Shown here piece by piece: positions 17,325-26,281 of a stretch of 36,420 nucleotides of DNA. The position numbers and the translations under genes are program-made. Each line of letters begins with the position of its first letter. The stretch's first letter is position 1. The stretch is taken from assembly GCA_019113025.1 (NCBI GenBank), contig DXIF01000038.1:1-36420 (forward strand). Direction: 5' to 3'. Source of the stretch: Candidatus Anaerobiospirillum stercoravium (GTDB lineage Bacteria > Pseudomonadota > Gammaproteobacteria > Enterobacterales > Succinivibrionaceae). Under the pieces are notes generated by a model. It worked only from the letters and a program-made list of their open reading frames with translations, was not told the DNA's origin and searched no databases.

Positions 17325-18308
17325 TTGGAGCAAATTGATTTTCTCAGGCCATCAATCAAGGCCATCGAGGAGATTGCACGCAACAAAACCCGTGTAACCC
17401 TTGAGCCTTTTGAGCCCAACTATGCCCAGATTCTGGGTACCGCATTGCGTCGCATCATGCTCTCCTCGCTTCCAGGCTATGCCATTACTGAAGTGGAGAT
17501 TGCAGGTGCCGTTCATGAGTACATGGCCCTTGAGGGGATCCAAGAGGATGTCTTATTAATCCTGTTAAACCTCAAGGAAGTCGCTGTCGCCTGTGAAAGT
17601 TCAGTTACGACTGAACAGATCTTACACATCAAGAAGGTTGGTGTTGGCCCAGTTACCGCAGGTGACATTGAGTGCCCAGCCAATGTTGAGATCAAGAACC
17701 CAGACTTGGTGCTGTGCCACATCACCGATCCGGACACTGAGCTCAACATGACGCTGCACGTCACCCAAGGTCGCGGCTACGTCCAAGCGCAGAACCAGCC
17801 CTTTGTTGAGAACGGTGACAACCGCTTTATCGGCCGTCTGTTAATCGACGCTTCGTTCTGCCCAGTGCTCAACGTTGCGGTGCACCCACGCACCTTAAAC
17901 AACGGCATGGAAGCCTTAGATCTCACCATTGAGACCAACGGCACCATCGCCCCAGAGGTTGCGATTTCCTTAGCGGCCACCATCTTTGCCGAGCAGCTCA
18001 ACTCCTTTGTTGACATCCGCAACAGCGTTGAGCCGGCCGAGGACACTTCGTTCCGTCCGCTCATCGATCCTAAGCTCATTTGCCCAGTTGAGGATCTGGA
18101 GCTCACGGTCCGTTCGGCTAACTGCTTAAAGGCCGAAGGCATCAAGTACATCGGTGACCTAGTACAGCGCACCGAGGTCGAGCTGTTAAAGACGCCAAAC
18201 TTAGGCAAGAAGTCCTTAACCGAAATCAAGGACGTCTTAGCCGAGCGTGGCCTGTCTTTGGGCATGCGCCTTGAGCACTGGCCGCCATCGGATATCGACA
18301 TCCGCTAG
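17325..18308 (+). CDS. rpoA2: Second RNA polymerase alpha subunit, beta'-binding surface lost
   Basis: The 327-aa protein is a full alpha subunit from its TTG start (GAGGGTGGAA 3 nt upstream) to [10 protein letters not shown]. It keeps [12 protein letters not shown] (R42-R43, equal to E. coli R44-R45) and [14 protein letters not shown], the surface known to bind beta. The beta'-side segment is degraded: E. coli [16 protein letters not shown] is replaced by an unrelated stretch ([14 protein letters not shown]) four residues shorter, E80 is Leu, and the ERG of LERGFG is also changed. The C-terminal domain is almost the same as in the operon copy, including R263 and [12 protein letters not shown], with 41 identical bases at 18183-18223 and 16316-16356. 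The pattern is the mirror image of the gene at 15455-16444 and predicts a dedicated beta-contacting alpha in a heterodimer. It stands 469 bp after rplQ, with its own strong terminator. Confidence 0.95.
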   Translation: MEQIDFLRPSIKAIEEIARNKTRVTLEPFEPNYAQILGTALRRIMLSSLPGYAITEVEIAGAVHEYMALEGIQEDVLLILLNLKEVAVACESSVTTEQILHIKKVGVGPVTAGDIECPANVEIKNPDLVLCHITDPDTELNMTLHVTQGRGYVQAQNQPFVENGDNRFIGRLLIDASFCPVLNVAVHPRTLNNGMEALDLTIETNGTIAPEVAISLAATIFAEQLNSFVDIRNSVEPAEDTSFRPLIDPKLICPVEDLELTVRSANCLKAEGIKYIGDLVQRTEVELLKTPNLGKKSLTEIKDVLAERGLSLGMRLEHWPPSDIDIR

Positions 18309-18357
18309 CGTGACCGCGCATTCGGCGCGCTCGTCTTGCCCCATGCGGGGCTAACTA

Positions 18358-18386
18358 GGGGCCACCTTACGGTGGCCCTTTGTTTT
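18358..18386 (+). terminator. Intrinsic terminator of the rpoA region
   Basis: GGGCCACC (18358-18365) and GGTGGCCC (18371-18378) form a perfect 8-bp GC-rich stem, followed at once by TTTGTTTT. It ends the transcript of the second rpoA. Confidence 0.85.
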
Positions 18387-18556
18387 AGCCGCACGCGCAA
18401 CAACTGCCAGGCCCGGGGGACGCAACCTCAGGCTCTGCGCCGCGCGAACGCAGCCGCCCGGGGGCTGCGTTACCGCCGCCGGGCGGCGCAAGGGCGGAGC
18501 GCTATGGCATAATGGCCCCGACCGCTTCGGTCGTAACCACTTTCTTGGAGAGCCTC
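18387..18556. repeat. GC-rich gap with two hairpins
   Basis: AACGCAGCC (18447-18455) pairs with GGCTGCGTT (18463-18471). CGACCG (18519-18524) pairs with CGGTCG (18528-18533), just upstream of the next gene. CATAAT at 18508-18513 could be a -10 element, although no -35 is clear. Nothing else is visible. Confidence 0.4.
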
Positions 18557-19168
18557 ATGGACTTAGATTCGTACTTACGGCGCGGCAGCGAGCTGGCCGC
18601 CACGCTCGACCTCAATGACTTAACCGACGCGGGCATGGAGAAGCTCGAGGATCTCGCCCTTGATATGGCGCACGGCGCATGGAATCCAATTTTAAACCCG
18701 GAATTGGGTGCCACCGCCGATAAGCTCTGGCACGATGTCTTTGAAAAGAATTTCTACGACCTCTCCATCCAAGTCGATATCCCAGAGGACGGCTACTGGA
18801 AGCCGTTTGACCCAGATCCTGAGGGCGATAACGAAACCCACGCCGACCCGCTCTTTGCCGACTTTGCCGATGAAGACGACATGGCCGAGGCCGATGGCGG
18901 TGAGAGCATTGAGCGCCCTGACTACACGGCGTTAAAGGTGCTGTTAATTGCCAGCGACACCCGCCCGGCACACGCTGGGGACAGCTTTATCTTGGCAAAA
19001 ATCTATGTGCGCGTTGAGCTGCCCCTCTCCCAGTTTGAGCACCAAGCCCCGGGTTCGGCCACCATCTTCTTCTTCCCTGAGATGCAAGATGAGAGCGATG
19101 TGACCAGCGGCCTCACCATCTCCCCTGCTAAAAATAGCCCGGAAGCAGAGGCGTCCGACGAGCAATAG
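18557..19168 (+). CDS. Acidic protein of unknown function
   Basis: I do not recognise this protein. The ATG at 18557 (TTGGAGAG 5 nt upstream) gives 203 aa starting MDLDSYLRRGSELAATLDL. An in-frame ATG at 18512 lies in a GC hairpin and in a possible -10 element, so it is less likely. The chain is strongly acidic, with a central Asp/Glu-rich stretch (PDPEGDNETHADPLFADFAD, then EDDMAEADGG). There is no signal peptide or membrane segment. The second half looks like a beta-rich fold (LKVLLIASD, ILAKIYVRVELPLSQFEH, ATIFFFPEMQ). It stands alone, converging with a glycosyltransferase gene 124 bp away. Base composition and codon use are like the neighbours, which supports a real gene. Confidence 0.7.
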   Translation: MDLDSYLRRGSELAATLDLNDLTDAGMEKLEDLALDMAHGAWNPILNPELGATADKLWHDVFEKNFYDLSIQVDIPEDGYWKPFDPDPEGDNETHADPLFADFADEDDMAEADGGESIERPDYTALKVLLIASDTRPAHAGDSFILAKIYVRVELPLSQFEHQAPGSATIFFFPEMQDESDVTSGLTISPAKNSPEAEASDEQ

Positions 19169-19292
19169 TGCCGTCCAAAGAGCACATTAAGACTGTGCGC
19201 CAGCGGCAGCGCAAGCGGCGGCGACGCAGCGACAGCGCAAGCAGCGGCGCGCTAGCGGCGGTTTATCGCGCCTCGGCCCCGGAAGCGCCGCC

Positions 19293-20441
19293 TTAGGCGC
19301 GCGGCGTCAGCAGCTTGCTGATGAAGTCGTGGGCTAGGCGGTAGATTTCCTCGCTGGGCACCGTGCGCAAGTCGGTGCTGCCGACAAAGCGGTGGCTCAT
19401 GCTGGCCCCGGCCGGATCATCACAGGCATAGACCGGAGCCCAGCGCCCATAATTTACCGGATCATCGTTATAGAAGCTCAGCTGCGGCACGGCGCTGGCG
19501 CAGGCTAAGTGCACCGCCGCGGTGTCGATGGTGATAAGGCCCTGCAAGTTGTCGATGTAAGTGCAGTAGTCGAGGACCGAGCAGTGCGCAGGCAGCAGCC
19601 GAATGCGACTGCCAATCAAGGCTTGCTCATCAGGGGAGAGGAGCGCGGTGGTGGCGTCGATATAAGCCTGTTGGCTGCGCGCCACCAAGAGCAGCACCCG
19701 GCTGTCGGGGTGCGCGGCCAAAATCATGTGAATTAGGGTCGCGACCACCTCTGAGCTCAGCTGACGGCGCTCCGAGGCGCCGCACGGATTGATGCCGATG
19801 TAGCGGTCATGCTCCGGCAGCTCCAACTCAGCGCGAATGTGCGCCGAGCGCTCCGGGGTGATAAAGGGCACATAGGCAATGGGGCTGGGGGTCACGCCGC
19901 CGCGCTCTAAAAATGCGGCAAAGGCCAAAGCGATCGGCTGGTCGTAGGTGCGACCATGAAACAAAAACAAGTTGATCTCATTTAAGCGCGGATCGCAGCC
20001 TGCGATGTAATCAGGCTTGAGGTGGTAATTGAAGATAAAGTCGCGCGGACGGTAATTAGGCTCAGTGGAGAGCACCACGTCGACCTTACCGCCTTCGGTG
20101 ACAATCTTGTGGCACAGCGCCGCAATCTCTGGCTGCTTCGGCTTACGCGCAACTGGATAGACCGCAGTGGCGCCCAGCACCTGAGTGTAAATCGGCACTA
20201 AGTTTTCCGGGCACACCACCGACAAGCGCGGCTTATGGGGCAAGTCGAGGAAGTTGCGGTAGAAATGGCTCATCACCGCGGTGTCGCCAAGCTTGCCGTC
20301 AACCTTGAGCACGACCATATGGGAGACCTTGCTCCAAGCAAAGTCCTCGGGCTTGCCCTGAGGCTGATAGTGAAACTTGGAGCGCGCCCAATTGAAGCGA
20401 ATCAAATCGCGGTAATAAAAGAATTTCTGCTTGAGCGCCAT
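19293..20441 (-). CDS. Glycosyltransferase family 9 (heptosyltransferase-like)
   Basis: The 382-aa protein has the GT9 pattern of LPS heptosyltransferases: an N-terminal Rossmann-like start (SHMVVLKVDGKLGDTAVMSH), a central INPCGASERRQLSSE motif, and the C-terminal donor-binding stretch LQGLITIDTAAVHLACA followed by PQLSFYND. Such enzymes transfer ADP-heptose or a related sugar to the lipopolysaccharide core on the cytoplasmic face of the inner membrane. The frame is open to 20513, but the ATG at 20441 is chosen because AGGGAG lies about 10 nt upstream and the protein then begins with the usual basic segment MALKQKFFYYRDLIRFNWAR. It lies downstream of the L,D-transpeptidase gene on the same strand; both act on the cell envelope. 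The exact sugar cannot be told. Confidence 0.85.
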   Translation of the reverse strand: MALKQKFFYYRDLIRFNWARSKFHYQPQGKPEDFAWSKVSHMVVLKVDGKLGDTAVMSHFYRNFLDLPHKPRLSVVCPENLVPIYTQVLGATAVYPVARKPKQPEIAALCHKIVTEGGKVDVVLSTEPNYRPRDFIFNYHLKPDYIAGCDPRLNEINLFLFHGRTYDQPIALAFAAFLERGGVTPSPIAYVPFITPERSAHIRAELELPEHDRYIGINPCGASERRQLSSEVVATLIHMILAAHPDSRVLLLVARSQQAYIDATTALLSPDEQALIGSRIRLLPAHCSVLDYCTYIDNLQGLITIDTAAVHLACASAVPQLSFYNDDPVNYGRWAPVYACDDPAGASMSHRFVGSTDLRTVPSEEIYRLAHDFISKLLTPRA

Positions 20442-20588
20442 GGCCCTGCTTCTCCCTAACCTACGACCGTGCGTTCCGGGCGCTGCCCCGCGGGCGTTCG
20501 CCGTCCCGCGCACATGCGCTGCCCCTCAGGCTCAGCGCCCCAGTTCGGAGCTCAGTGCAGATCCCATGGGGCCTGAGGCCGGGTGCAG

Positions 20589-21329
20589 CTACGGCATAAT
20601 CTCGATGGGGGTGCCCGGGTCGATGAGCGAGATAAACTCGTCGATCTCCGGATTTAAGATGGCGATACAGCCATTGGTCCAATCCGAGCGCTGCACCGTG
20701 TCCTCATAGACACTGTTAGATGGCGGCTGACCGTGCACCATGATCATGCCCCCCGGATCGACGCCCATGCGTGCGGCCTCGGCGCGATCTTGCTCATTGG
20801 GGTATGAGATGTGGAACGCGCGATAATAGTAAGAATCGTTCTTGACATAGTCAAGCGTGTACAGGCCCTCGGGGGTACGGCGATCACCTTGGTAGATCTT
20901 ATCGCCCTGCGGCCGATCTGACAGCGCAATCCAGTAGGTGCGCACCTGCGCGCCGTCCTTGAGCAGCACCATCTGATGGCGCGACTTGTAGACCTCGACC
21001 TTATCGACTAAGTTCTTACGCTCGGCGTAATTGGCAGGATATAGGGGCAAGCTCGAGATGCGCTCTAAGCGCTGATAATCGTACTCAGGGTCGGGCCGAA
21101 TCACTTGGCGCACCATAGCCCGATACAGCTCAGGCGGCGTGTTGGCCTCAAGCTCTGGTGAGATCTGCGCGTGATAACGCACCGCGGTACTGCTGGTGCT
21201 GCAGCCTGCCGCTAAGCACCCCATGACGAGGGCCAAAGTGGCGCCCCCGACGGCACGCCTCCAGCCGGTAACAACTTGAGCAAACAAGATCGCAAGCGCG
21301 ATCGCAAGCGAACTGGGCTGTCTCCCCAT
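20589..21329 (-). CDS. YkuD-type L,D-transpeptidase lipoprotein
   Basis: This 246-aa envelope enzyme carries the YkuD fold that makes or cuts peptidoglycan 3-3 links or lipoprotein links. The catalytic region is visible as MVHG (H199) and DWTNGC (C221). The stretch TPEGLYTLDYVKN then YYRAFHISYPNEQDRAEA is typical of the YafK/DpaA-like branch. A lipobox LAAGC places the lipidated Cys at residue 43, after an unusually long N-terminal region (~42 aa) with two hydrophobic parts. The ATG at 21329 has GGGAG 7 nt upstream; a TTG at 21335 is too close to that site. Residue 44 is Ser, which fits outer-membrane sorting. It is followed by the GT9 gene after 147 bp. Confidence 0.88.
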   Translation of the reverse strand: MGRQPSSLAIALAILFAQVVTGWRRAVGGATLALVMGCLAAGCSTSSTAVRYHAQISPELEANTPPELYRAMVRQVIRPDPEYDYQRLERISSLPLYPANYAERKNLVDKVEVYKSRHQMVLLKDGAQVRTYWIALSDRPQGDKIYQGDRRTPEGLYTLDYVKNDSYYYRAFHISYPNEQDRAEAARMGVDPGGMIMVHGQPPSNSVYEDTVQRSDWTNGCIAILNPEIDEFISLIDPGTPIEIMP

Positions 21330-21501
21330 GAACAAGCTCCCGGTTAAGACCTATTCTCAGGACAAAGTGCAATTAAGAGGCGCGCCCGGCCCCTGAGCCA
21401 CAACTGTAACGACCCAAGGGGCGTTGGAGCGCCTTTTCCCCGGGCGCAGCACTGAGCTGCGCTAAGATTGAAAGCGTGGACCCGCGCCCGGTACGGCGGC
21501 G

Positions 21502-21526
21502 GCCGCGCGCAGCGGTCGCGCGCGGC
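21502..21526. repeat. GC-rich inverted repeat upstream of parC promoter
   Basis: GCCGCGCGC (21502-21510) and GCGCGCGGC (21518-21526) form a 9-bp hairpin ending 27 bp before the parC -35. It lies between divergent genes and could be an operator or a structural element. The rest of the 21330-21774 gap is non-coding. Confidence 0.4.
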
Positions 21527-21553
21527 GGCGGTGACGTCAGGCGCGCTTTGATG

Positions 21554-21581
21554 TGGACAAGGCGCAAAAAGCGTGTAAAAT
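21554..21581 (+). promoter_or_regulatory. Sigma70 promoter of parC
   Basis: TGGACA (21554-21559) and TAAAAT (21576-21581) are separated by 16 bp. An imperfect inverted repeat, GCGTGTAAAA and TTTTTACGC (about 21571-21596), overlaps the -10 and the start point and might be an operator. The leader to the parC start would be about 185 nt. Confidence 0.6.
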
Positions 21582-21774
21582 GATTACTTTTTACGCCAAC
21601 CTATCCAAGCGAGCGCAAATTCATGTGTGGGCCGCGCCCAACCAGCGCCGCCTAACCAGCGCCCCTACATCCTAGCGGCGCGACCGCGCCTGCTTGGCGC
21701 CAGCACTATTTGTGCCGATGGGTACGGGATTTCCGCAGCACGATTTTAGCCTATTTTCCGAAGTTCGGTGAGTT

Positions 21775-24099
21775 ATGAGCGAGACGAAACTAAGTGATCT
21801 GAGCCTTGAGGGGGTTGAGCGCATGCCGCTCAAGACCTTTGCCCAGGATGCTTACTTAAACTACTCCATGAGCGTGATCCGCGACCGCGCCTTACCGTCA
21901 GTGTCCGACGGTATGAAGCCGGTGCAGCGGCGCATCATCTACGCCATGGCGAAGCTCGGCATCACGGCCAAAGCTAAACACGTTAAGTCGGCCCGTACCG
22001 TCGGTGAGGTCTTGGGAAAGTACCATCCCCACGGCGATAGCGCCTGCTACGAGGCCATGGTCTTGATGGCCCAGCCCTTTACCTATCGCTATCCGCTCAT
22101 TGACGGCCAAGGTAACTGGGGTGACGTCGAAGACCCTAAGTCCTTTGCGGCCATGCGTTACACCGAGGCGCGCTTATCGCCCGCCTCCGAGCTGTTGCTC
22201 GAGGACTTGAACCTAGGTTGCGTGCAATGGCAACCTAACTTCGACGGCACCGTCGAGGAGCCTAAGGCGCTGCCCGCGCGCGTGCCTAACATCCTGCTCA
22301 ACGGCACCATGGGTATTGCCGTGGGCATGGCCACCGATATTCCGCCCCACAACTTAAATGAGCTGGTCAAGGCTACCTGCCACCTTATCGACCACCCTAA
22401 CGCCACGGTCAAGGAGCTGATGAAATATGTCCAAGGCCCGGACTATCCGTGCGGCGCCGACATCATCACCCCCAAGGCTGAGCTCTTACGCATTTACGAG
22501 ACGGGCAAGGGCACGATTAGAAGCCGTGCGGTCTACCATGAGAGCAAGGAAGGCATCGTCATCACCGCGCTGCCCTACCAAGTGGGCGTGGGCCAAATCG
22601 AAAAAGAATTGGCCGACCTCATGGCCAAAAAGAAGCTGCCGTGGGTCTCCGATCTCATTAACGCCAGCGACCATGAGACTCCATGCAAGCTTATCATCGT
22701 GCCGCGCTCCAACCGCGTCGATGTTGCTGAGCTGATGAGCCACCTCTTTGCCACCACCGACTTAGAGGGCACTTATCGCGTCAACCTCAATATTCTGGGC
22801 CTGGACGGCAAACCCCAGGTCAAGGACTTGCGCACCATTTTGCACGAGTGGCTGACCTTCCGCACCGAGACTGTAACCAAGCGCTTTAACCACCGCTTGT
22901 CCGCGGTGCAAAAGCGCTTGCACTTGCTCGCCGGCCTCAAGGCGATTTTCCTCAACCTAGATGAGGTCATCGCCATTATTCGCACAAGCGATGACCCCAA
23001 GACTGAGCTCAAGCAGAAGTTCTTGCTCACAGATGAGCAAGTCGACTACATCTTGGAAACTAAGCTGCGCCAATTAGCCCGCTTGGAAGAAGAGAAGATC
23101 AACGCCGAAATCGACAAGCTCACGGCCGAGCAGCATGACTTAGAAGAGCTCTTAGCGCACCCTGAGAAGCTGATGGGCTTTATCAAGGCCGAGCTGCAAG
23201 CTGATGCCAAGAAGTATGGCGACAAGCGCCGCTGCGCCGTGGTCGAGCGCGATGAGGCCAAGGCCCTCGATTTAGTAGCAGCAGCCCCGGCCCAGGTCAT
23301 GACCGTAGTGCTCTCGCGCATGGGCTGGGTACGTGCCGCCACCGGTGCCAATATCGATCCGCTCAGCTTATCCTATAAGAGCGGTGATAGCTTCCTGGCG
23401 CAAGCGGTGGGCCGCTCCAACCAATATGCGGTGTTCCTGAGCAACTTAGGACGCAGCTTTAGCCTCTTGATCAAGGACTTGCCATCGGCACGCGGCCAAG
23501 GCGAGCCGATCTCAACCAAGATTGCGCTCCAGCCAAATGAGGTCATCTGCGCGGTGCTCACCGGCAATGTCGAAGACCTGTTCTTACTGGGCTCAGACAA
23601 GGGCTATGGCTTTATCTGCCGCCTGAGCGACCTCATCACGCGCAATAAGGCCGGTAAGGCCGTGGTGACCTTAGATGAGGGCGCAACCTTACTGCGTCCG
23701 GTCAAGGTCGCACACCAAGAGAGCTGCATCGTGGCGCTGGCTAGCAAGCAAGGCAAGCTCTTGTTCTATAAGGCCAGCGAATTGTCGCTTCTGCCGCGCG
23801 GCAAGGGCCTCAAGCTCATGAAGATTGCGAGCGCCAAATTAAAGAGTGGCGAGGACGGCATCTTAGATCTGTGCGTACTCAATGAAGGCGACAGCCTCAT
23901 GGTCCACGGCATCAAGGGCAAGATTAAGCTCTCAGCCGAGGCCATCGCCGAGCGCTTAGGCGAGCGCGAGCGCACCGGCGAATCAATGCCAAGCAAGATG
24001 AAGGGCATTGAGTTCTTAGAGCGCATCCCGGCCATCATCAGCGAAATCGCGGCCGCGCCGGATGCGGCCGCCCCTGACGGCGCCGCCTCCGCGCACTAA
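21775..24099 (+). CDS. parC: DNA topoisomerase IV subunit A
   Basis: ParC is the DNA-cutting subunit of topoisomerase IV, which unlinks daughter chromosomes. The 774-aa product follows E. coli ParC closely. [16 protein letters not shown] opens the cleavage domain. [20 protein letters not shown] carries the quinolone-determining Ser89 and, after it, Glu93 (E. coli Ser80/Glu84), both in the sensitive form. The catalytic tyrosine is Y129 in [29 protein letters not shown] and the beta-propeller C-terminal domain follow. ParC rather than GyrA is supported by the absence of a GyrA box (QRRGGKG) and by the ParC-like tail blades. The last ~20 residues are Ala-rich ([14 protein letters not shown]). 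parE is not in the window. Confidence 0.97.
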   Translation: MSETKLSDLSLEGVERMPLKTFAQDAYLNYSMSVIRDRALPSVSDGMKPVQRRIIYAMAKLGITAKAKHVKSARTVGEVLGKYHPHGDSACYEAMVLMAQPFTYRYPLIDGQGNWGDVEDPKSFAAMRYTEARLSPASELLLEDLNLGCVQWQPNFDGTVEEPKALPARVPNILLNGTMGIAVGMATDIPPHNLNELVKATCHLIDHPNATVKELMKYVQGPDYPCGADIITPKAELLRIYETGKGTIRSRAVYHESKEGIVITALPYQVGVGQIEKELADLMAKKKLPWVSDLINASDHETPCKLIIVPRSNRVDVAELMSHLFATTDLEGTYRVNLNILGLDGKPQVKDLRTILHEWLTFRTETVTKRFNHRLSAVQKRLHLLAGLKAIFLNLDEVIAIIRTSDDPKTELKQKFLLTDEQVDYILETKLRQLARLEEEKINAEIDKLTAEQHDLEELLAHPEKLMGFIKAELQADAKKYGDKRRCAVVERDEAKALDLVAAAPAQVMTVVLSRMGWVRAATGANIDPLSLSYKSGDSFLAQAVGRSNQYAVFLSNLGRSFSLLIKDLPSARGQGEPISTKIALQPNEVICAVLTGNVEDLFLLGSDKGYGFICRLSDLITRNKAGKAVVTLDEGATLLRPVKVAHQESCIVALASKQGKLLFYKASELSLLPRGKGLKLMKIASAKLKSGEDGILDLCVLNEGDSLMVHGIKGKIKLSAEAIAERLGERERTGESMPSKMKGIEFLERIPAIISEIAAAPDAAAPDGAASAH

Positions 24100-24186
24100 A
24101 GTCCGCCCGCAGGGAGCGCCGCTGCGCTTGGCGCCATGGGCGCCGTGAGGCGCGCGACGGCCCACAGCCTAGCCTAGCCTATTTTC

Positions 24187-24211
24187 GGGGAGCCAACGGC
24201 TCCCCATTTGG
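24187..24211 (+). terminator. Terminator between convergent parC and PTS genes
   Basis: GGGGAGCC (24187-24194), loop AAC, GGCTCCCC (24198-24205), then ATTTGGTT: a perfect 8-bp stem with a short U-run. It serves parC and sits 6 bp from the stop codon of the opposing PTS gene, so it may act in both directions. Confidence 0.65.
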
Positions 24212-26281
24212 TTAGGCGCCGCTCAAGGTGAGCAGGCTTTGGCCTTGGTGCACTTGGTCCCCGGCTGCCACCTGCTCGTTGTGCGTTAAGTGCACGCGCT
24301 CAGGCAGAGTGCAGATGACCAAAACCGTGGGCTCAAAGCCCGCGGCCACGATTTGTGCTCGGTCAAATTGCATCAGGGGCTCGCCGCGCGTAACTTTGGC
24401 CCCTGGCTCCTTGAGCAACTTAAAGTACTTGCCCTCTAAGCGGACCGTATTGATGCCCACGTGCAGTAAAATCTCGCTCTCCAGCGGACCTTTGAGCCCC
24501 ACCGCATGGGCAAAGACGATGTCCGAGCTCAAGGTACCGTCGCACGGGGCAACGAGCACATCGCCCTCAGGATCGAGGGCATAGCCATCGCCTAACATCA
24601 GCGAGCTGAAAATCGGGTCGTTAACTTCAGTTAAGGGCACAAATTTTCCTGCCGCCACCGCACCGATGCTGACGCCCCAGTCAAGCCCAGCCTGCGCGCC
24701 GACCTGGGGCTTGCTTGGGCCGCGCCACATGAAGCTCACCGCTAAAGCTAAGCTAAAGCAGCTGACTACTACCGCAATAAAGCACCACAACGGAACGAGG
24801 CTGGCGCTGGTATTCGGCCGGTAGGCTAGCACGAAGGCAAAGGTACTCGAGAGCGAAATCGAGTACATATGCACGCCCGCCATGGCAATGAGCAAGCCCC
24901 CCACGCCCCCGATTAAGCACACGATCAAGAGCAGGCGGCTCTTGGGCAGCAAATAGCGGTATAAAGCCGGCTCGGTGATGCCAAAGACCACCGCTAACAC
25001 CGAAGCATTGCGGGCATAGGTAAGCTCCTCACTGCTGACTGCCTCTTGGTGCTTACGACAGCGTAGCGTCAGGTATTGGCCGAGCATAGCGCCCGCAGTT
25101 GCAGCGGTGGTGGCCATGACCATGGCGATGGTCATGTCGTAGCCTAAAATCGAGAGATTGGTCAGCATCACCGGGCTAAAGACCCAGTGCAGGCCAAGCA
25201 AGACCAATAACTCCCAGCAAAAGCCCATGACCAAGCCCAAGAGCCACGGGCTGTGCTCATAGAGACTAAGCAGGCTCCCCGAGATGACATAGCCTAATGC
25301 CGTAAAGAGCGGGGCAATGAACAGCACTACCAGCGGCAAACAAAAGCACAGGCAAATAAAGGGCAAGACTAAGGGCTGAACCGAACTTGAGATGACGCGT
25401 GCGACCAGTCGCTCTAATTTGGCATTGAGCACCGCCGCAGCCAAAATCGGCAGGACACTAACGGTATAGCGGGCAAAGTCAAAGCGCGCAGAAACCAAAT
25501 CTTGCAGCCATAAGAGCAAGGGCACGGTGATGGTGTCATAGCCGGGCATGATGGCGCAGAGCATGCGATAAAAGGTCGGCACCAAGCACAACCCCAGCAC
25601 AATGCTCACCATAGGACTTGATTTAAGCCATTTGGAGCAGTTGTAGCCGAGCAAGACCGGCAAAAAGTCCATCAAGAGCAAGAAGCAGGAGTTAAGGAAG
25701 CTGTACAGGCGATCACTGGGGTCGAGTAAGCCGGTAAATACTAACAGGCCCGTCAGGGCACTTAAGCTCGCGGTCGCGGTCAAAAAGCCAATTAACGGCA
25801 AGATTGCGGCCGCAATGAGGCTGGTTAACTTGGCACAACCTGTAGCAATTAAGGATCCGATAGAACCGCTCGGCAGGCGTACCGCCTCGGCGCTGCGCGG
25901 ATTAGGCTGCGCACTGACCGGCAAGCCCAAGTCCGCCTCATTTCCTTGCTGCGGCACCTCTAAGAACTCGCTTTTGGTGAGCACGGGCGAACTCACCTCT
26001 GAGCCCACTACCTGCTGGAGCGCCAAGCACAATAAGTCGACCGGGCCTTTGATGATGAGCTGCAGCTCATAGCCCTGAGTGATGACATTTAATACCGCCG
26101 CGTGCGCCTTTAAGGCGGCCAGATTAACTAAGGACTTTTGGCTAACATGCACGCGCAGGCGCGTGGTGCAGTGACTGAGGCGCTCGATATTGCGCGCGCC
26201 GCCCAGCTCTCTGAGCAAAGCGGCGCACAGGGCATCGGCGGCGGCTTGATCGGTGGTGAAATTAGTGTCCTTGGGTGGCAT
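24212..26281 (-). CDS. PTS EIIBCA permease, beta-glucoside/sucrose-type family
   Basis: This inner-membrane sugar transporter phosphorylates its substrate during uptake, using phosphate from HPr. From the start used here (689 aa) the order is EIIB with the phosphocysteine C38 in NIERLSHCTTRLRV, an EIIC of about ten hydrophobic segments (about 145-500), and a C-terminal glucose-type EIIA with AHAVGL and the active H607 in LLHVGINTV. The ATG at 26281 overlaps the antiterminator gene by 20 nt and gives the family's usual short N-terminus; an ATG at 26323 with AGGA upstream is an alternative that adds 14 residues. Sharing a transcript with a BglG-type regulator points to a beta-glucoside or related sugar. 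No phospho-glycosidase is next to it, so the substrate stays open. Confidence 0.88.
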   Translation of the reverse strand: MPPKDTNFTTDQAAADALCAALLRELGGARNIERLSHCTTRLRVHVSQKSLVNLAALKAHAAVLNVITQGYELQLIIKGPVDLLCLALQQVVGSEVSSPVLTKSEFLEVPQQGNEADLGLPVSAQPNPRSAEAVRLPSGSIGSLIATGCAKLTSLIAAAILPLIGFLTATASLSALTGLLVFTGLLDPSDRLYSFLNSCFLLLMDFLPVLLGYNCSKWLKSSPMVSIVLGLCLVPTFYRMLCAIMPGYDTITVPLLLWLQDLVSARFDFARYTVSVLPILAAAVLNAKLERLVARVISSSVQPLVLPFICLCFCLPLVVLFIAPLFTALGYVISGSLLSLYEHSPWLLGLVMGFCWELLVLLGLHWVFSPVMLTNLSILGYDMTIAMVMATTAATAGAMLGQYLTLRCRKHQEAVSSEELTYARNASVLAVVFGITEPALYRYLLPKSRLLLIVCLIGGVGGLLIAMAGVHMYSISLSSTFAFVLAYRPNTSASLVPLWCFIAVVVSCFSLALAVSFMWRGPSKPQVGAQAGLDWGVSIGAVAAGKFVPLTEVNDPIFSSLMLGDGYALDPEGDVLVAPCDGTLSSDIVFAHAVGLKGPLESEILLHVGINTVRLEGKYFKLLKEPGAKVTRGEPLMQFDRAQIVAAGFEPTVLVICTLPERVHLTHNEQVAAGDQVHQGQSLLTLSGA

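Noticed and set aside
20431-20709. A 92-aa plus-strand frame across the GT9/L,D-transpeptidase spacer
   Set aside because: It overlaps the ends of two firm minus-strand genes and has no motif.
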